Positions 32,976 to 42,483 of a DNA stretch of 64,000 bases are shown piece after piece. Below the pieces are notes generated by a model. It was not told the DNA's origin. It ran no database searches and worked only from the letters and a program-made list of their open reading frames with translations. Location: assembly GCF_016858305.2 (NCBI RefSeq), contig NZ_CP074436.1, forward strand, positions 3,678,001 to 3,742,000, read 5' to 3'. This stretch comes from Polaribacter sp. Q13 (lineage in GTDB: Bacteria; Bacteroidota; Bacteroidia; Flavobacteriales; Flavobacteriaceae). Every line of letters begins with the position of its first letter. The stretch's first letter is position 1. The position numbers and the translations under genes were made by a program.

Positions 32976-35378
32976 TTAATTTTCCATAGACATTAAAACC
33001 ATTCTCAATTCCATAAAAGAAAAAGATTTATCTACTTTTTCCTTTAGGTCTGTTAAGCTTTTAAACTCGGTGTCCTCTATGGCGTTTACAATTTTCTTGT
33101 ATCTCTTAATATCTATCAATTCTAGAATATCAATATCACCAGAAGGAATATAACTAGCTAAATGACTTTCTATAGTTCCGGAAGTTAAACTACGTTCTTT
33201 AGCTATTTCTTTTATGGATAGCCCAGATTTAAACAACTCAAAAGTAATTTGTTTGGTTGGTTTCTTATCCTCTTTTTTCTGTTCGTTTAATTTATTAATT
33301 CCGTTTTTTTTACAATAATCTTCAATGGCTTCTAAGATTTGCACTCCGTATTTAGATACACGTGTTTTTCCCATTCCAACAGTGCTTAATAGCGCTTTTT
33401 CCGTTCTTGGTAAATCATCGCAAATAGCATATAGAGTTTCTTGTGTAAAAATTTGAAAATGCGGAATTCCTAAATCTTTAGAAATTTCGTCTCTTAATTC
33501 ACGCAATCTTAAGGCTAAAATAGGGTCGCGTTTAGAAGCAACTGTTTTCTTTTTTACCGGTGCAGATTTTTGTAAAACGGCTTTTGCTCTTATTTTTAAA
33601 TAGTCTTGCACTTTAAAACCATTGTTCATTTTTTGAAGAGCAAACAATTTTTCTAATAGCTTTTCTTGTAAGCTGTCAAATTGCTTCGTAAAATCTTTTT
33701 TCACAGTTTTATTATCCGTAGAAAACTGAATGGCATTTAAAGGTTTTAGAATGTTTCCTTTTGTTTGTGTTACAAAATAATCGAGCGCTTTTGTAAAACG
33801 TTCTTGAATTTGCGAACTATTTTCTGGCAGAATACTGTCTTCTGAGATTGCGTTTAACTGATTTTTAAATCCGTTAGAAACTTTCATTAAAGCAACAACA
33901 CCGTCATCTTTTATAGTTTGTAAATGATCTATAACATCACCTTTAATACTTGATTGATTTTTATAAAAAATATCAATCAATCTAGAAATGGGATATAAAA
34001 ATGGTTGATAATCGAACAATTCAGAAATTAAATTCAACTGAAAATGTTTTTCAGATTCGTTTAAAACACTTTCATCCGGATGATTTTCTTCTACACTTTC
34101 ATTAAAAACACTAACGGTTCTGTCATTAATAATTGCACTGCTGGTAATTGGTGTTTTTAAGACTAAACCTTCTAAAGAAGTACATCTACTTAAGGCAACA
34201 TAGGTTTGTCCGTGTGCAAAAGAGGCTTCTGCATCTATAATTGCTTTTTCAAAGGTTAACCCCTGACTTTTATGAATGGTAATTGCCCAAGCCAATCGCA
34301 AAGGAATCTGAGAAAAAGAGCCAATTACATCTTCTTTAATCTCTTTAGTTTCTTCATTAATGGAATAATTTACATTATCCCAAGTTTCTCTTTCTGTAAC
34401 AATCTCATCAATTTCATTGGGACATTGTACGGTTACATTTTGTAGAGAAATATCTGTTATAATTCCTATTTTTCCGTTGTAATATCTTTTTTCTGGTGAT
34501 GAATCATTTTTGATGAACATTACTTGCGCTCCCATTTTCAACTCTAACTTTTCATCATTCGGAAAAGCATTATCATTGAATTTACCAGAAACATCCGCTT
34601 TAAAAAAGTAACTTTTGGTGTTTAGTTTATTTAATTCAGAACTGTTAATTAAATTGGCTCTATTATTATGGGTTGTTAAGGTAATATAACCATCATCTTT
34701 AGTAGGAGAGAAGGTAGGATTGTAATTTTTATTTAAAATTTCAGCAGATTTTTCTGATAAAGTATCCGTTCTAATTTCATTTAAAATGGTAATAAAATCT
34801 TCGTTTTTCTGACGATAAATATGTTTTAATTCTATGGAAACCACATTGGCTTCTTGGTAGGCTTTAGAGCTAAAAAAGTAAACAGTATTATAATGTTGTT
34901 GCAATAAGCTCCACTCATTAGGTCTTACAACCGGAGCTAATTGTTGTAAATCTCCAATCATTAAAACTTGTGCACCACCAAAAACTTTATTTCGGTTTTT
35001 ATAACGGCGCATCACTTGGTCTATTCCGTCTAACAAATCGGCACGAACCATAGAAATTTCATCAATAATTACCAAATCTAACGATTTGATAATATCTATT
35101 TTTGTTTTAGAAAACTTACGTTGCTGATTTGTATTTGCAATCTGATCTGGTAAAATAGGACCAAAAGGCATTTGAAAAAAAGAATGAATAGTAACACCTT
35201 TGGCATTAATTGCAGCAACACCAGTTGGTGCTACAATAACCATTCTTTTTAAAGATTCTTTTTTAATTTGATGTAAAAAAGTAGTTTTTCCTGTACCTGC
35301 TTTTCCTGTAACAAAGATATTTCTATCAGTCTTATCTATAAATTGTAGGGCAAGTTCTAATTCAGGGTTTTTTGACAT
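32976..35378 (-). CDS. PIF1-like SF1 helicase with HRDC and HTH_40-type C-terminus
   Basis: 800 residues. Walker A is GKAGTGKTT (25-33), Walker B LVIIDEISMV, then GGAQVLMIGDLQQLAPV (motif III) and the UvrD_C_2-type ending AITIHKSQGLTFEKAIIDAE and YVALSRC. After a linker comes an HRDC domain (about 640-700, RLRELRDEISKDLG) and an RQC/HTH_40-like tail (about 720-800). The C-terminal part recalls RecQ rather than standard Pif1, implying work on structured or branched DNA; that is inference. This architecture is known in Bacteroidota. Confidence 0.9.
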   Translation of the reverse strand: MSKNPELELALQFIDKTDRNIFVTGKAGTGKTTFLHQIKKESLKRMVIVAPTGVAAINAKGVTIHSFFQMPFGPILPDQIANTNQQRKFSKTKIDIIKSLDLVIIDEISMVRADLLDGIDQVMRRYKNRNKVFGGAQVLMIGDLQQLAPVVRPNEWSLLQQHYNTVYFFSSKAYQEANVVSIELKHIYRQKNEDFITILNEIRTDTLSEKSAEILNKNYNPTFSPTKDDGYITLTTHNNRANLINSSELNKLNTKSYFFKADVSGKFNDNAFPNDEKLELKMGAQVMFIKNDSSPEKRYYNGKIGIITDISLQNVTVQCPNEIDEIVTERETWDNVNYSINEETKEIKEDVIGSFSQIPLRLAWAITIHKSQGLTFEKAIIDAEASFAHGQTYVALSRCTSLEGLVLKTPITSSAIINDRTVSVFNESVEENHPDESVLNESEKHFQLNLISELFDYQPFLYPISRLIDIFYKNQSSIKGDVIDHLQTIKDDGVVALMKVSNGFKNQLNAISEDSILPENSSQIQERFTKALDYFVTQTKGNILKPLNAIQFSTDNKTVKKDFTKQFDSLQEKLLEKLFALQKMNNGFKVQDYLKIRAKAVLQKSAPVKKKTVASKRDPILALRLRELRDEISKDLGIPHFQIFTQETLYAICDDLPRTEKALLSTVGMGKTRVSKYGVQILEAIEDYCKKNGINKLNEQKKEDKKPTKQITFELFKSGLSIKEIAKERSLTSGTIESHLASYIPSGDIDILELIDIKRYKKIVNAIEDTEFKSLTDLKEKVDKSFSFMELRMVLMSMEN

Positions 35379-35478
35379 TTTTCACTTTTTGTTGCAAGGT
35401 AATAAATAGCCTTTAAAAGAAATTAAACGATTTCATTTTATTTGTAAAAGCCATTCATTTGCTTCCAATATTTTTAAT

Positions 35479-36855
35479 TTATAGAAGTTTCTTAATAATT
35501 TTAAAATACTTAAAAGGTACATATTTTAAAGGTAAATCTATCCAAGTTGGGTTTGTAACAACGGCTCTTTTATGGCTAAAAGCAAAAAAACTATCTTGTC
35601 CGTGATAGTTTCCTAATCCGCTATTTCCTACACCTCCAAAAGGTAAATTGTGGTTGCTTACATGCATTAACGTGTCATTAATACAAGCGCCACCCGATGA
35701 GGTTTTTGCTAAAATTTCTTTCGCTTTTTTATTTTTCCCAAAATAATAGAAAGCCAAAGGTTTTTCGTTTTTATTGATGTAATCTATAGTTTCATCAATA
35801 TGGCTAAAACTCATTACAGGTAATATTGGTCCGAATATTTCTGCTTGCATAATTTTAAAATCTGGCAGAACGTTATCAATAATAGTAGGAGCAATAAATT
35901 TTTCTTTGATGTCAATTTCCCCTCCAGTATGTATGGTTCCTTGGTTTAATAAATCACTTAAGCGTTCTACTGCATCTTTATTTACAATACGCGGATAAAA
36001 ACGACTTTTCTTGATATCATCACCATACATCAATTTAATATTTTCTGCAATTTTGTCTAATAACTGAGCTTTAATAGATTGGTGGGCAAAAAGATAATCT
36101 GGAGCAATACATGTTTGTCCGGCATTAATTAATTTTCCCCAAATAATTCGTTTAGCGGCAATATCTATATTGGCATCTGCATCTACAATACACGGACTTT
36201 TTCCACCTAATTCTAAAACGACAGGTGTTAGGTTTTCTGCAGCAGCTTTCATGACTACTTTACCAACTTTAGGACTTCCAGTAAAGAAAATAATATCGAA
36301 ACGTTGCGCAAACAATGTAGTGTTGGTTTCTCTGCCGCCATGCACAACACTAATGTAATTTGAATCAAAATTCTCTGAAATCATATCTTCCATCACTTTG
36401 GCAACGGTAGGTGTGTCTGGAGATGGTTTTAGTACGCTACAACAACCTGCAGAAATTGCGCCAACTAACGTGTTTATTAATAATTGAAAAGGATAATTCC
36501 AAGGAGCAACAATTAAAGCGGTTCCTAAAGGCTCGTAAATAATTTTACTAGAAGCTGGAATTAAATGAAGTGACGAAGCAACTCTTTTAGGAGCTGCCCA
36601 TTTTTTTAAATGTTTAAGATGGTTGTCGATTTCACCAATAACAAGACTTATTTCTGTTAGATATGCTTCTTCTGGCGATTTGTGTAAATCTTGCCATAAA
36701 GCAGTTTCAATTTTTTCTTGATATTGAAGAATGGCTTTTTTTAACGTTTTTAATTGCGTTAATCTAAAATGAATATCTTTTGTTTGATGTGTTGCAAAAA
36801 ACGACTTATGTGCTGCTATATTTTTAAGAATAATAGCCTCTGTGGTTTCTTTCAT
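35479..36855 (-). CDS. Aldehyde dehydrogenase (class 3-like)
   Basis: 458 residues. Asn120 (VAPWNYPF), general base Glu215 (LELGGKSP) and nucleophile Cys249 (NAGQTCIAPDY) are all present. Length and the hydrophobic-basic C-terminus (LPLKYVPFKYFKIIKKLL) fit the ALDH3/fatty-aldehyde group, whose members oxidise medium and long-chain aldehydes and may sit at the membrane. It stands alone. Confidence 0.93.
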   Translation of the reverse strand: MKETTEAIILKNIAAHKSFFATHQTKDIHFRLTQLKTLKKAILQYQEKIETALWQDLHKSPEEAYLTEISLVIGEIDNHLKHLKKWAAPKRVASSLHLIPASSKIIYEPLGTALIVAPWNYPFQLLINTLVGAISAGCCSVLKPSPDTPTVAKVMEDMISENFDSNYISVVHGGRETNTTLFAQRFDIIFFTGSPKVGKVVMKAAAENLTPVVLELGGKSPCIVDADANIDIAAKRIIWGKLINAGQTCIAPDYLFAHQSIKAQLLDKIAENIKLMYGDDIKKSRFYPRIVNKDAVERLSDLLNQGTIHTGGEIDIKEKFIAPTIIDNVLPDFKIMQAEIFGPILPVMSFSHIDETIDYINKNEKPLAFYYFGKNKKAKEILAKTSSGGACINDTLMHVSNHNLPFGGVGNSGLGNYHGQDSFFAFSHKRAVVTNPTWIDLPLKYVPFKYFKIIKKLL

Positions 36856-37432
36856 TAGAATGTGTATTTAATGTTTGTGCATTTTTAGATTAAAATGAAT
36901 TCCTCAATTTTTAGTTCGAGTAAGTTTTTATCAAAAAATATATTGTTACTAATTTATGAGTTAAAATTATTAATATGGATATTAATTTCACTTATTCATG
37001 TTCCTAATATTTTATAAGAATGAAATACAGACTTGTAATTATTGCTTTTTAGGCTCTGTAAAATGTTCTCTCGTTTTATAAATTGCCAATAGATTGTTTG
37101 CAAATCAATAGAACTTTTGTGGTAACAGATATTAACAGTTTATATTGTTGCTATTTGTTGGTGTTTTTATAATTAGGAAGTAGCTAAGTTAGAATTTAAA
37201 TTGCTACTAACAAATCTAATGATTAAACTAAAAAAATAAACAAAGTGATTCATTTTTTAGAAATATAATAGTTAGCAAACAAGTCTAGCCCCGATTGAAC
37301 GGTTTGTTTGAGCTCTTTTTTATACTTTTTCTGTATAAAAAAAGCGAGTAGTGAAAGCGGGAAATAGCTTCGAATACCAATAAAAATACATTTATAAAAT
37401 TTGTGTTTTAATCAAATAAAAATCTTGTATTT
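36856..37432. other. 577-bp intergenic region
   Basis: No gene seen in either strand. It contains the dispersed repeat at 37285-37371 and, at its right edge, the -7 box of the YgiQ gene. The first 400 bp are featureless AT-rich sequence. Confidence 0.6.
37285..37371 (-). repeat. Dispersed repeat, reverse copy of the 9871-9942 family
   Basis: TAGCCCCGATTGAACGG, a GAGCTC word, a TTTTTATAC/GTATAAAAA hairpin and GCGAGTAGTGAAAGCGGG are all present. The order and words are those of the 9871-9942 repeat read on the opposite strand. Confidence 0.6.
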
Positions 37433-37435
37433 TTG
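37428..37435 (+). promoter_or_regulatory. -7 box immediately before the YgiQ start codon
   Basis: TATTTTTG ends six bases before the ATG at 37442, so transcription should begin at or next to the ATG. A TTG at 37401-37403 is 24 nt away, slightly long for a -33 element. The mRNA would be leaderless or nearly so. Confidence 0.55.
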
Positions 37436-37441
37436 CAAACT

Positions 37442-39409
37442 ATGCAAGAACCTAAAAGACATCAATTAACCGACTGGTTACCAACTACAAACAAGGAAGT
37501 GAAAATTCGTGGTTGGGAAGAACTAGACGTTATTTTATTTAGCGGAGACGCTTATGTAGATCATCCATCATTTGGACCTGCAGTAATCGGTCGTATTTTA
37601 GAAAGTTACGGCTTGCGAGTGGCCATTGTGCCGCAACCAAGTGTAAATGATAATTTGCAAGATTTTGAAAAATTAGGAAAACCGCGTTTGTTTTTTGCTG
37701 TAACTGGTGGGTGTATGGATCCGATGGTGAGTAATTATACGGCTAGTAAACGTAGTAGGGATAAAGATGCATACACGCCAAATGGCGATAAAGGCTTTAG
37801 ACCAGATTATGCAACTTCTGTGTATTCTAAGATTTTAAAGGATAAATTTCCAGATATTCCTGTTTTAATTGGCGGAATTGAAGCTTCTTTAAGACGTGTA
37901 ACTCATTATGATTATTGGTCTGATAAGTTGTTACCTGGTATTTTAGAAACTTCTAAAGCAGACATGTTAGTCTACGGAATGGGAGAACAACCTTTGCGAG
38001 AAATTGTAGAATTATTGCAAAAAGGGGTTCCGTTTTCTAGTTTAAAAAATATTAAACAAACGGCTATTTTTATCAACGAAAAGGAAGAAAGTTTGCCTGT
38101 TGTAAATGGTTGGGAAGATATAACTATCAATTCGCATGAGGCTTGTTTAAAGGATAAAAAGACATTTGCTTCTAACTTTAAAGTGATTGAACAAGAGTCT
38201 AACAAGTTAAAAGCACGTAGAATTTTACAAGGAGTAGGAGAGAAAACGATGGTGATTAATCCGCCGTATCCTACCATGACAGAAAAGGAAATAGATGGTT
38301 CTTTCGATTTGCCTTTTACGCGTTTACCGCATCCTAAATATAACAAACGTGGTCCCATACCTGCGTTTGAAATGATAAAATTCTCTATTAATATTCATAG
38401 AGGATGTTTTGGTGGATGTAGTTTTTGTACTATTTCTGCACATCAAGGAAAATTTATAGCAAGCAGAAGTCAGGAATCTGTTTTAAGAGAAGTGGATAAA
38501 GTGGCAAATATGCCAGACTTTAAAGGGTATTTATCTGATATTGGTGGGCCTTCTGCTAATATGTATCAAATGAAAGGAAAAGTACAATCTATTTGTGACA
38601 AATGTGTTGCGCCGAGTTGTATATCGCCTGTAATTTGCTCTAATTTAGATACGTCTCATAAACCTTTAACAGAGTTATACCAAGCGGTTGATAAACATCC
38701 GAAGATTAAAAAGTCTTTTATTGGAAGTGGAATTAGACATGATATGTTGGTGCCAGAATTCAATAAAAATGCAGATCCAAAAGAATTGGATGCGTATACG
38801 GAAGAGGTAATGACCAAACATGTTTCTGGACGATTAAAAGTTGCGCCAGAACATACTTCTGATCCTGTTTTAAAGTTGATGCGTAAACCGTCTTTTAAAT
38901 ATTTTCACATGTTTAAAGAGCGTTTTGATAAGATAAATATTAAGAAAAAATTAAATTTACAGTTAATTCCGTATTTTATTTCTAGTCACCCAGCAAGTGA
39001 AGTAGAAGATATGGCAAACTTAGCTGCAGAGACCAAAGATATGGGTTTTCAGCTAGAGCAAGTGCAAGGTTTTACACCAACACCTATGACGGTTGCAACG
39101 GTTATTTATTATTCAGGATATCATCCGTATACTTTAAAACCTACTAAAACACCTAAGACAAAAAAAGAGCGTGAAGACCAACATAAATTTTTCTTTTGGT
39201 ACAAAAAAGAAAATAAAGATTGGATTAAAAACACCCTTAACAAAGTTGGAAGACAAGATTTATTGAGAAAATTATTACCAGAAAATAATTCTTGGAAAAA
39301 GAACAAAAACGCCAAAGAAGTAAAGAATACTTTTGATGATGCAGTTCCTGTTCCATTTAATAAACGAAAGAAAAAAGTAAGTAGAGCTCCTAAGAAAAAA
39401 AGGAGATAA
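37442..39409 (+). CDS. ygiQ: YgiQ-family (UPF0313) radical SAM protein
   Basis: 655 residues from the ATG at 37442; an in-frame TTG at 37433 overlaps the promoter -7 box and is unlikely to be used. The N-terminal YgiQ domain (LPTTNKEVKIRGWEELDVIL) is followed by a radical-SAM CxxxCxxC at Cys322, Cys326 and Cys329 (HRGCFGGCSFC), binding a 4Fe-4S cluster. A conserved MYQMKG/CDKC region follows, and a basic Lys/Arg-rich tail ends the protein. The reaction catalysed by this family is not known to me. Confidence 0.93.
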   Translation: MQEPKRHQLTDWLPTTNKEVKIRGWEELDVILFSGDAYVDHPSFGPAVIGRILESYGLRVAIVPQPSVNDNLQDFEKLGKPRLFFAVTGGCMDPMVSNYTASKRSRDKDAYTPNGDKGFRPDYATSVYSKILKDKFPDIPVLIGGIEASLRRVTHYDYWSDKLLPGILETSKADMLVYGMGEQPLREIVELLQKGVPFSSLKNIKQTAIFINEKEESLPVVNGWEDITINSHEACLKDKKTFASNFKVIEQESNKLKARRILQGVGEKTMVINPPYPTMTEKEIDGSFDLPFTRLPHPKYNKRGPIPAFEMIKFSINIHRGCFGGCSFCTISAHQGKFIASRSQESVLREVDKVANMPDFKGYLSDIGGPSANMYQMKGKVQSICDKCVAPSCISPVICSNLDTSHKPLTELYQAVDKHPKIKKSFIGSGIRHDMLVPEFNKNADPKELDAYTEEVMTKHVSGRLKVAPEHTSDPVLKLMRKPSFKYFHMFKERFDKINIKKKLNLQLIPYFISSHPASEVEDMANLAAETKDMGFQLEQVQGFTPTPMTVATVIYYSGYHPYTLKPTKTPKTKKEREDQHKFFFWYKKENKDWIKNTLNKVGRQDLLRKLLPENNSWKKNKNAKEVKNTFDDAVPVPFNKRKKKVSRAPKKKRR

Positions 39410-39436
39410 GCTTAATTTACTATTAAAATTTTAATA

Positions 39437-39475
39437 AAAAATAGTCATTGTTGTAAAATAATGGCTATTTTTTTT
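39437..39475 (+). terminator. Terminator of the YgiQ gene
   Basis: AAATAGTCATT pairs with AATGGCTATTT (one G-U) around a 12-nt loop, followed by a long U run. Confidence 0.75.
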
Positions 39476-39479
39476 ATGC

Positions 39480-40211
39480 TTAAAAACTCAGTTGTTCTTT
39501 AAAAAGATAAGATTGTCTTCTGGAAATTTCTACTTCTTCTCCAGAATTCATTTCTACTTTTAATTTTCCATTAAACCAAGATACTACTTTTTTAACGTGA
39601 TTTATATTAATAATCTGTTGTCTATTGGCTTTAAAAAAGACTTCTTTGGGTAGCTTTTCTTCTACTTGCGCCAGCGATTTATAGATTAATGGTTTGTTGT
39701 TATCAAAGTAGACACGCGTATAGTTTCCTACAATTTCAAATAAAGAAATATCTTCAATTTTTACCAACCAACATTTTTCTCCATCTTTAATAAATATTTG
39801 TTTATCTAAACTTAATGCACTCTCATTTTTTACTGCTGTTGCTAGATTATTATTGAAGCTTTCGATTACTTTCTCTATGCTTTTAGAAAAACGTTTTTGA
39901 TTAATTGGTTTTAATAAATAATCAAAAGCATTATAATCAAAAGATTTAATGGCATATTCATCAAAAGCTGTTGTAAAAATAGTTGTAGGAACTTGATCTA
40001 ACATTTCTAATAATTCGAATCCATCCTTTTCTGGCATATTAATATCTAAAAAAAGTAGGTCTGGATTTGTATCATTAATCAATTTAAAGCCATCATCTAC
40101 ATTTTCTGCCTCTCCTAAAATTTCAATTTCTTTGTGCGCTTTAATTAATTCTTTTAATTCATTACGAGCTAAACGAGAATCTTCTACAATAACAGCTTTT
40201 AATTTTATCAT
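39480..40211 (-). CDS. LytTR-type response regulator
   Basis: 243 residues: receiver domain (about 1-120; phosphoacceptor Asp in LLFLDINMPEKDG; Thr and Lys in TTAFDEYAIKSF and YLLKPI) and a LytTR DNA-binding domain (about 140-243, ISLFEIVGNYTRVYF and FFKANRQQIININHV). It overlaps the kinase gene by 4 bp (ATGA), so the two are translationally coupled and form a two-component system. Regulon unknown. Confidence 0.92.
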   Translation of the reverse strand: MIKLKAVIVEDSRLARNELKELIKAHKEIEILGEAENVDDGFKLINDTNPDLLFLDINMPEKDGFELLEMLDQVPTTIFTTAFDEYAIKSFDYNAFDYLLKPINQKRFSKSIEKVIESFNNNLATAVKNESALSLDKQIFIKDGEKCWLVKIEDISLFEIVGNYTRVYFDNNKPLIYKSLAQVEEKLPKEVFFKANRQQIININHVKKVVSWFNGKLKVEMNSGEEVEISRRQSYLFKEQLSF

Positions 40212-41272
40212 ATCAATGGAATTTTAATCGTAGCAACCACTTGATTTTTATTTTCTCTTAAATTAAAAGTTGCAGCTTCTCCATAAAGTAGGGCTAATCT
40301 TTTTTTAATGTTTTTTAAGCCTAATTGCGTACTGTTTTTACTTTTTTGTAGTGTTCCAGAATTTATTACTTCTATTTGTAATTGAGTACCTTTTATGGTG
40401 GTTGATAAACTTACTATACCTCCATTTTTTAAATTAGATATTCCGTGTTTCAGTGCATTTTCTATTAACATTTGAATAATCATGGGCGGAATTTGTTTAC
40501 TTAAAGACTCTTGATCAATATGTGTTTCAAATTGTAAACGATTTTCAAATTGAATTTTAGAAATAGCGATATAATTTTCAACCATTTCTAATTCATCTTC
40601 TAATGAAATAGAATTTACATCACTTTTTGTTAAAGAGTATCGTAAAGTTTCTGATAGGCTTGTAAGCATATTTCTAGCTTTATCTACATCTTCTAACATG
40701 AGCCCACGAATATTGTTTAAACTGTTAAACATAAAATGTGGATTTATTTGTCCTTTTAAGGTGTTTAACTGAGACTCTTTTAGATTTGTTTCTAGTTGAA
40801 GTTTTTTTAATTGTACTGTTTTTAATTGATGGAAAATCTTAATGGTTAAAAAAACAAAAAGCCAGATAACAAATAAGGTTGCAAAGTAAAAAACATTATA
40901 TATTTTACCAACTAAACCCATAACCACATCAGATTCATACTTTGTACATTCTTGAACAAAATCTAATATAGGCCATATAAACAAGGTATATAATGCTTGA
41001 ACAATTGAAAAAATTATAAAAATTTTCCAAGTAATCCTTTTCCAGTTGTTATTAAAATTAATTTTATCATCAATAAAAATAGAGATTATAAACGATAACG
41101 TAAAAGCCAGAACTGCACACGCAACAGTTTCTAACCAATAATATAAGACACGCTCGTTAGCCAATACTTCTTCTGAAAGAAATATTTTTGGACCGGCTAA
41201 TGTTGCTGTAAACAAAAGGAGCCATCCAATGAGATTGAATACTATATAAGATTTATTTAGAGATAATTTCAT
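40208..41272 (-). CDS. LytS-type sensor histidine kinase
   Basis: 354 residues. Four hydrophobic segments fill about 10-160, then a helical linker and a His_kinase domain with phosphoacceptor motif GQINPHFMFNSLNNIRG and an HATPase with LIENALKHGISNL and a GLKNIKKRLALLYG box. No extracellular sensor domain is present, so the signal is probably sensed in the membrane. Partner of the LytTR regulator that overlaps its 3' end. Confidence 0.92.
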   Translation of the reverse strand: MKLSLNKSYIVFNLIGWLLLFTATLAGPKIFLSEEVLANERVLYYWLETVACAVLAFTLSFIISIFIDDKINFNNNWKRITWKIFIIFSIVQALYTLFIWPILDFVQECTKYESDVVMGLVGKIYNVFYFATLFVIWLFVFLTIKIFHQLKTVQLKKLQLETNLKESQLNTLKGQINPHFMFNSLNNIRGLMLEDVDKARNMLTSLSETLRYSLTKSDVNSISLEDELEMVENYIAISKIQFENRLQFETHIDQESLSKQIPPMIIQMLIENALKHGISNLKNGGIVSLSTTIKGTQLQIEVINSGTLQKSKNSTQLGLKNIKKRLALLYGEAATFNLRENKNQVVATIKIPLI

Positions 41273-41366
41273 TTATTACTAATGCTAATTTTCAAACTTA
41301 CAAATTATAATTTAAGATTATTTACTTCTAAATTTTTAATTTGTTTTATCAATTATTTTAATTGAT

Positions 41367-41444
41367 TTACCACATTAGTATTTGAAAAACCAACTCTATT
41401 GCTGTTTCAACGATGTTTATTAAAGCGTTTACTATTACAATCAT
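41367..41444 (-). CDS. Possible 25-residue hydrophobic peptide
   Basis: An ATG-started frame (MIVIVNAFINIVETAIELVF and QILMW) that is hydrophobic with two acidic residues on one face, lying 95 bp upstream of the LytS-type kinase on the same strand. Such short frames arise by chance in AT-rich DNA, so confidence is low. Confidence 0.2.
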   Translation of the reverse strand: MIVIVNALINIVETAIELVFQILMW

Positions 41445-41709
41445 AATCTTAATTTTTTTAATGATACTGTAAATATATCTAAGAGAATTGATTTTTAAAT
41501 TGAAAATATGACAAGCGGTAGTTTGATTGTGAGCAGCGGAAAGTTTATTTAGTTGAATTAAAAAAAGAATTTAAATTTTCTCACAACAATCCTCAAATAG
41601 GGATTAATAGAGAATTAAAAACTTGTTTTATTGGATGTGATAATAATTAAAGCGTAGTTAAAAATTTACTAATTAACAGTACATTAATAATCTATCTTTT
41701 TCTTAATTA

Positions 41710-41717
41710 TATTTTTG
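41710..41717 (+). promoter_or_regulatory. -7 box of the SDR gene
   Basis: TATTTTTG matches TAnnTTTG, 23 bp before the ATG at 41740; no clear -33 element. Confidence 0.4.
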
Positions 41718-41739
41718 AATTCAAGTTAAAACACAAACA

Positions 41740-42342
41740 ATGAAAATTTTAATAATTGGAGGAAATGGAACTATCGGAAAAAGGGTAGTTTTCCATTTTA
41801 AAGAAAAGAACGAAATAATAATTGCTGGACGAACCAATGGAGAAGTGTTAGTAGATATTGCTGATAGCAAGTCAATAAAATCTATGTTTGAAAAGATTGG
41901 AAGGTTAGATGCTATTATATGCTTCGCAGGCGAGGCAAAATGGGATGATTTTGATAAACTTACCGAAGACGATTATTATATAGGACTGAAAAGTAAACTA
42001 ATGGGACAAGTTAATCTTGTTCGTATTGGACAAAATTATTTAAACCCAAATGGTTCAATAACTTTATCTACAGGAATTTTGGCAGATGACCCGGTTGTAA
42101 AAACGGCGAGTGCATCAATGGTAAATGGCGGAATTCATAGTTTTGTAAAAGCGGTTGCACTTGAAATTGAAAATGGAATTAGAGTAAATGTGGTTTCTTC
42201 GGGAATGGTCGAAGATGCTTATGAAAAGTACAAAGACTATTTTCCAGGACACAATCCGATACCAATGAAAAAAGTAGTTAACGGATATGTAAGAAGTGTA
42301 AACGGAAAAGGAAATGGTGAAATAATTAGAATTTACGACTGA
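41740..42342 (+). CDS. Short-chain dehydrogenase/reductase lacking the usual catalytic Tyr
   Basis: 200 residues, an atypically short SDR. The nucleotide-binding GGNGTIG lies at 8-14, and VDIADSKSI and AIICFAGEA follow the Rossmann order. Where classical SDRs have YxxxK, this protein has SASMVNGGIHSFVKA, with no Tyr. That is normal for this short subfamily, which keeps a GIRVNVVSSGMV motif. Substrate unknown. It is preceded by a TATTTTTG box. Confidence 0.85.
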   Translation: MKILIIGGNGTIGKRVVFHFKEKNEIIIAGRTNGEVLVDIADSKSIKSMFEKIGRLDAIICFAGEAKWDDFDKLTEDDYYIGLKSKLMGQVNLVRIGQNYLNPNGSITLSTGILADDPVVKTASASMVNGGIHSFVKAVALEIENGIRVNVVSSGMVEDAYEKYKDYFPGHNPIPMKKVVNGYVRSVNGKGNGEIIRIYD

Positions 42343-42483
42343 AACAAAGCCAAGTTGTTAACACCATGTAAAAAAATGCTAAATTAAAAGCAATTGCATT
42401 TTTGAAAACTTCAATTTTTCAGAGGAAAATAGAGGTTCACTTAAAACGTAACTTTAAATACACAAACACTATAAAGTTCAATA

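Larger units (their letters stand above)
41273..41739. other. 467-bp intergenic region
   Basis: Contains a minus-strand TAAGTTTG box (41300-41293) near the kinase start, a possible 25-residue hydrophobic frame (41367-41444, minus) and a TATTTTTG box (41710-41717) before the SDR gene. Nothing else seen. Confidence 0.5.

Noticed and set aside
36856-37284. Missed gene or RNA in the long gap
   Set aside because: No frame, tRNA-like fold or conserved motif could be supported.
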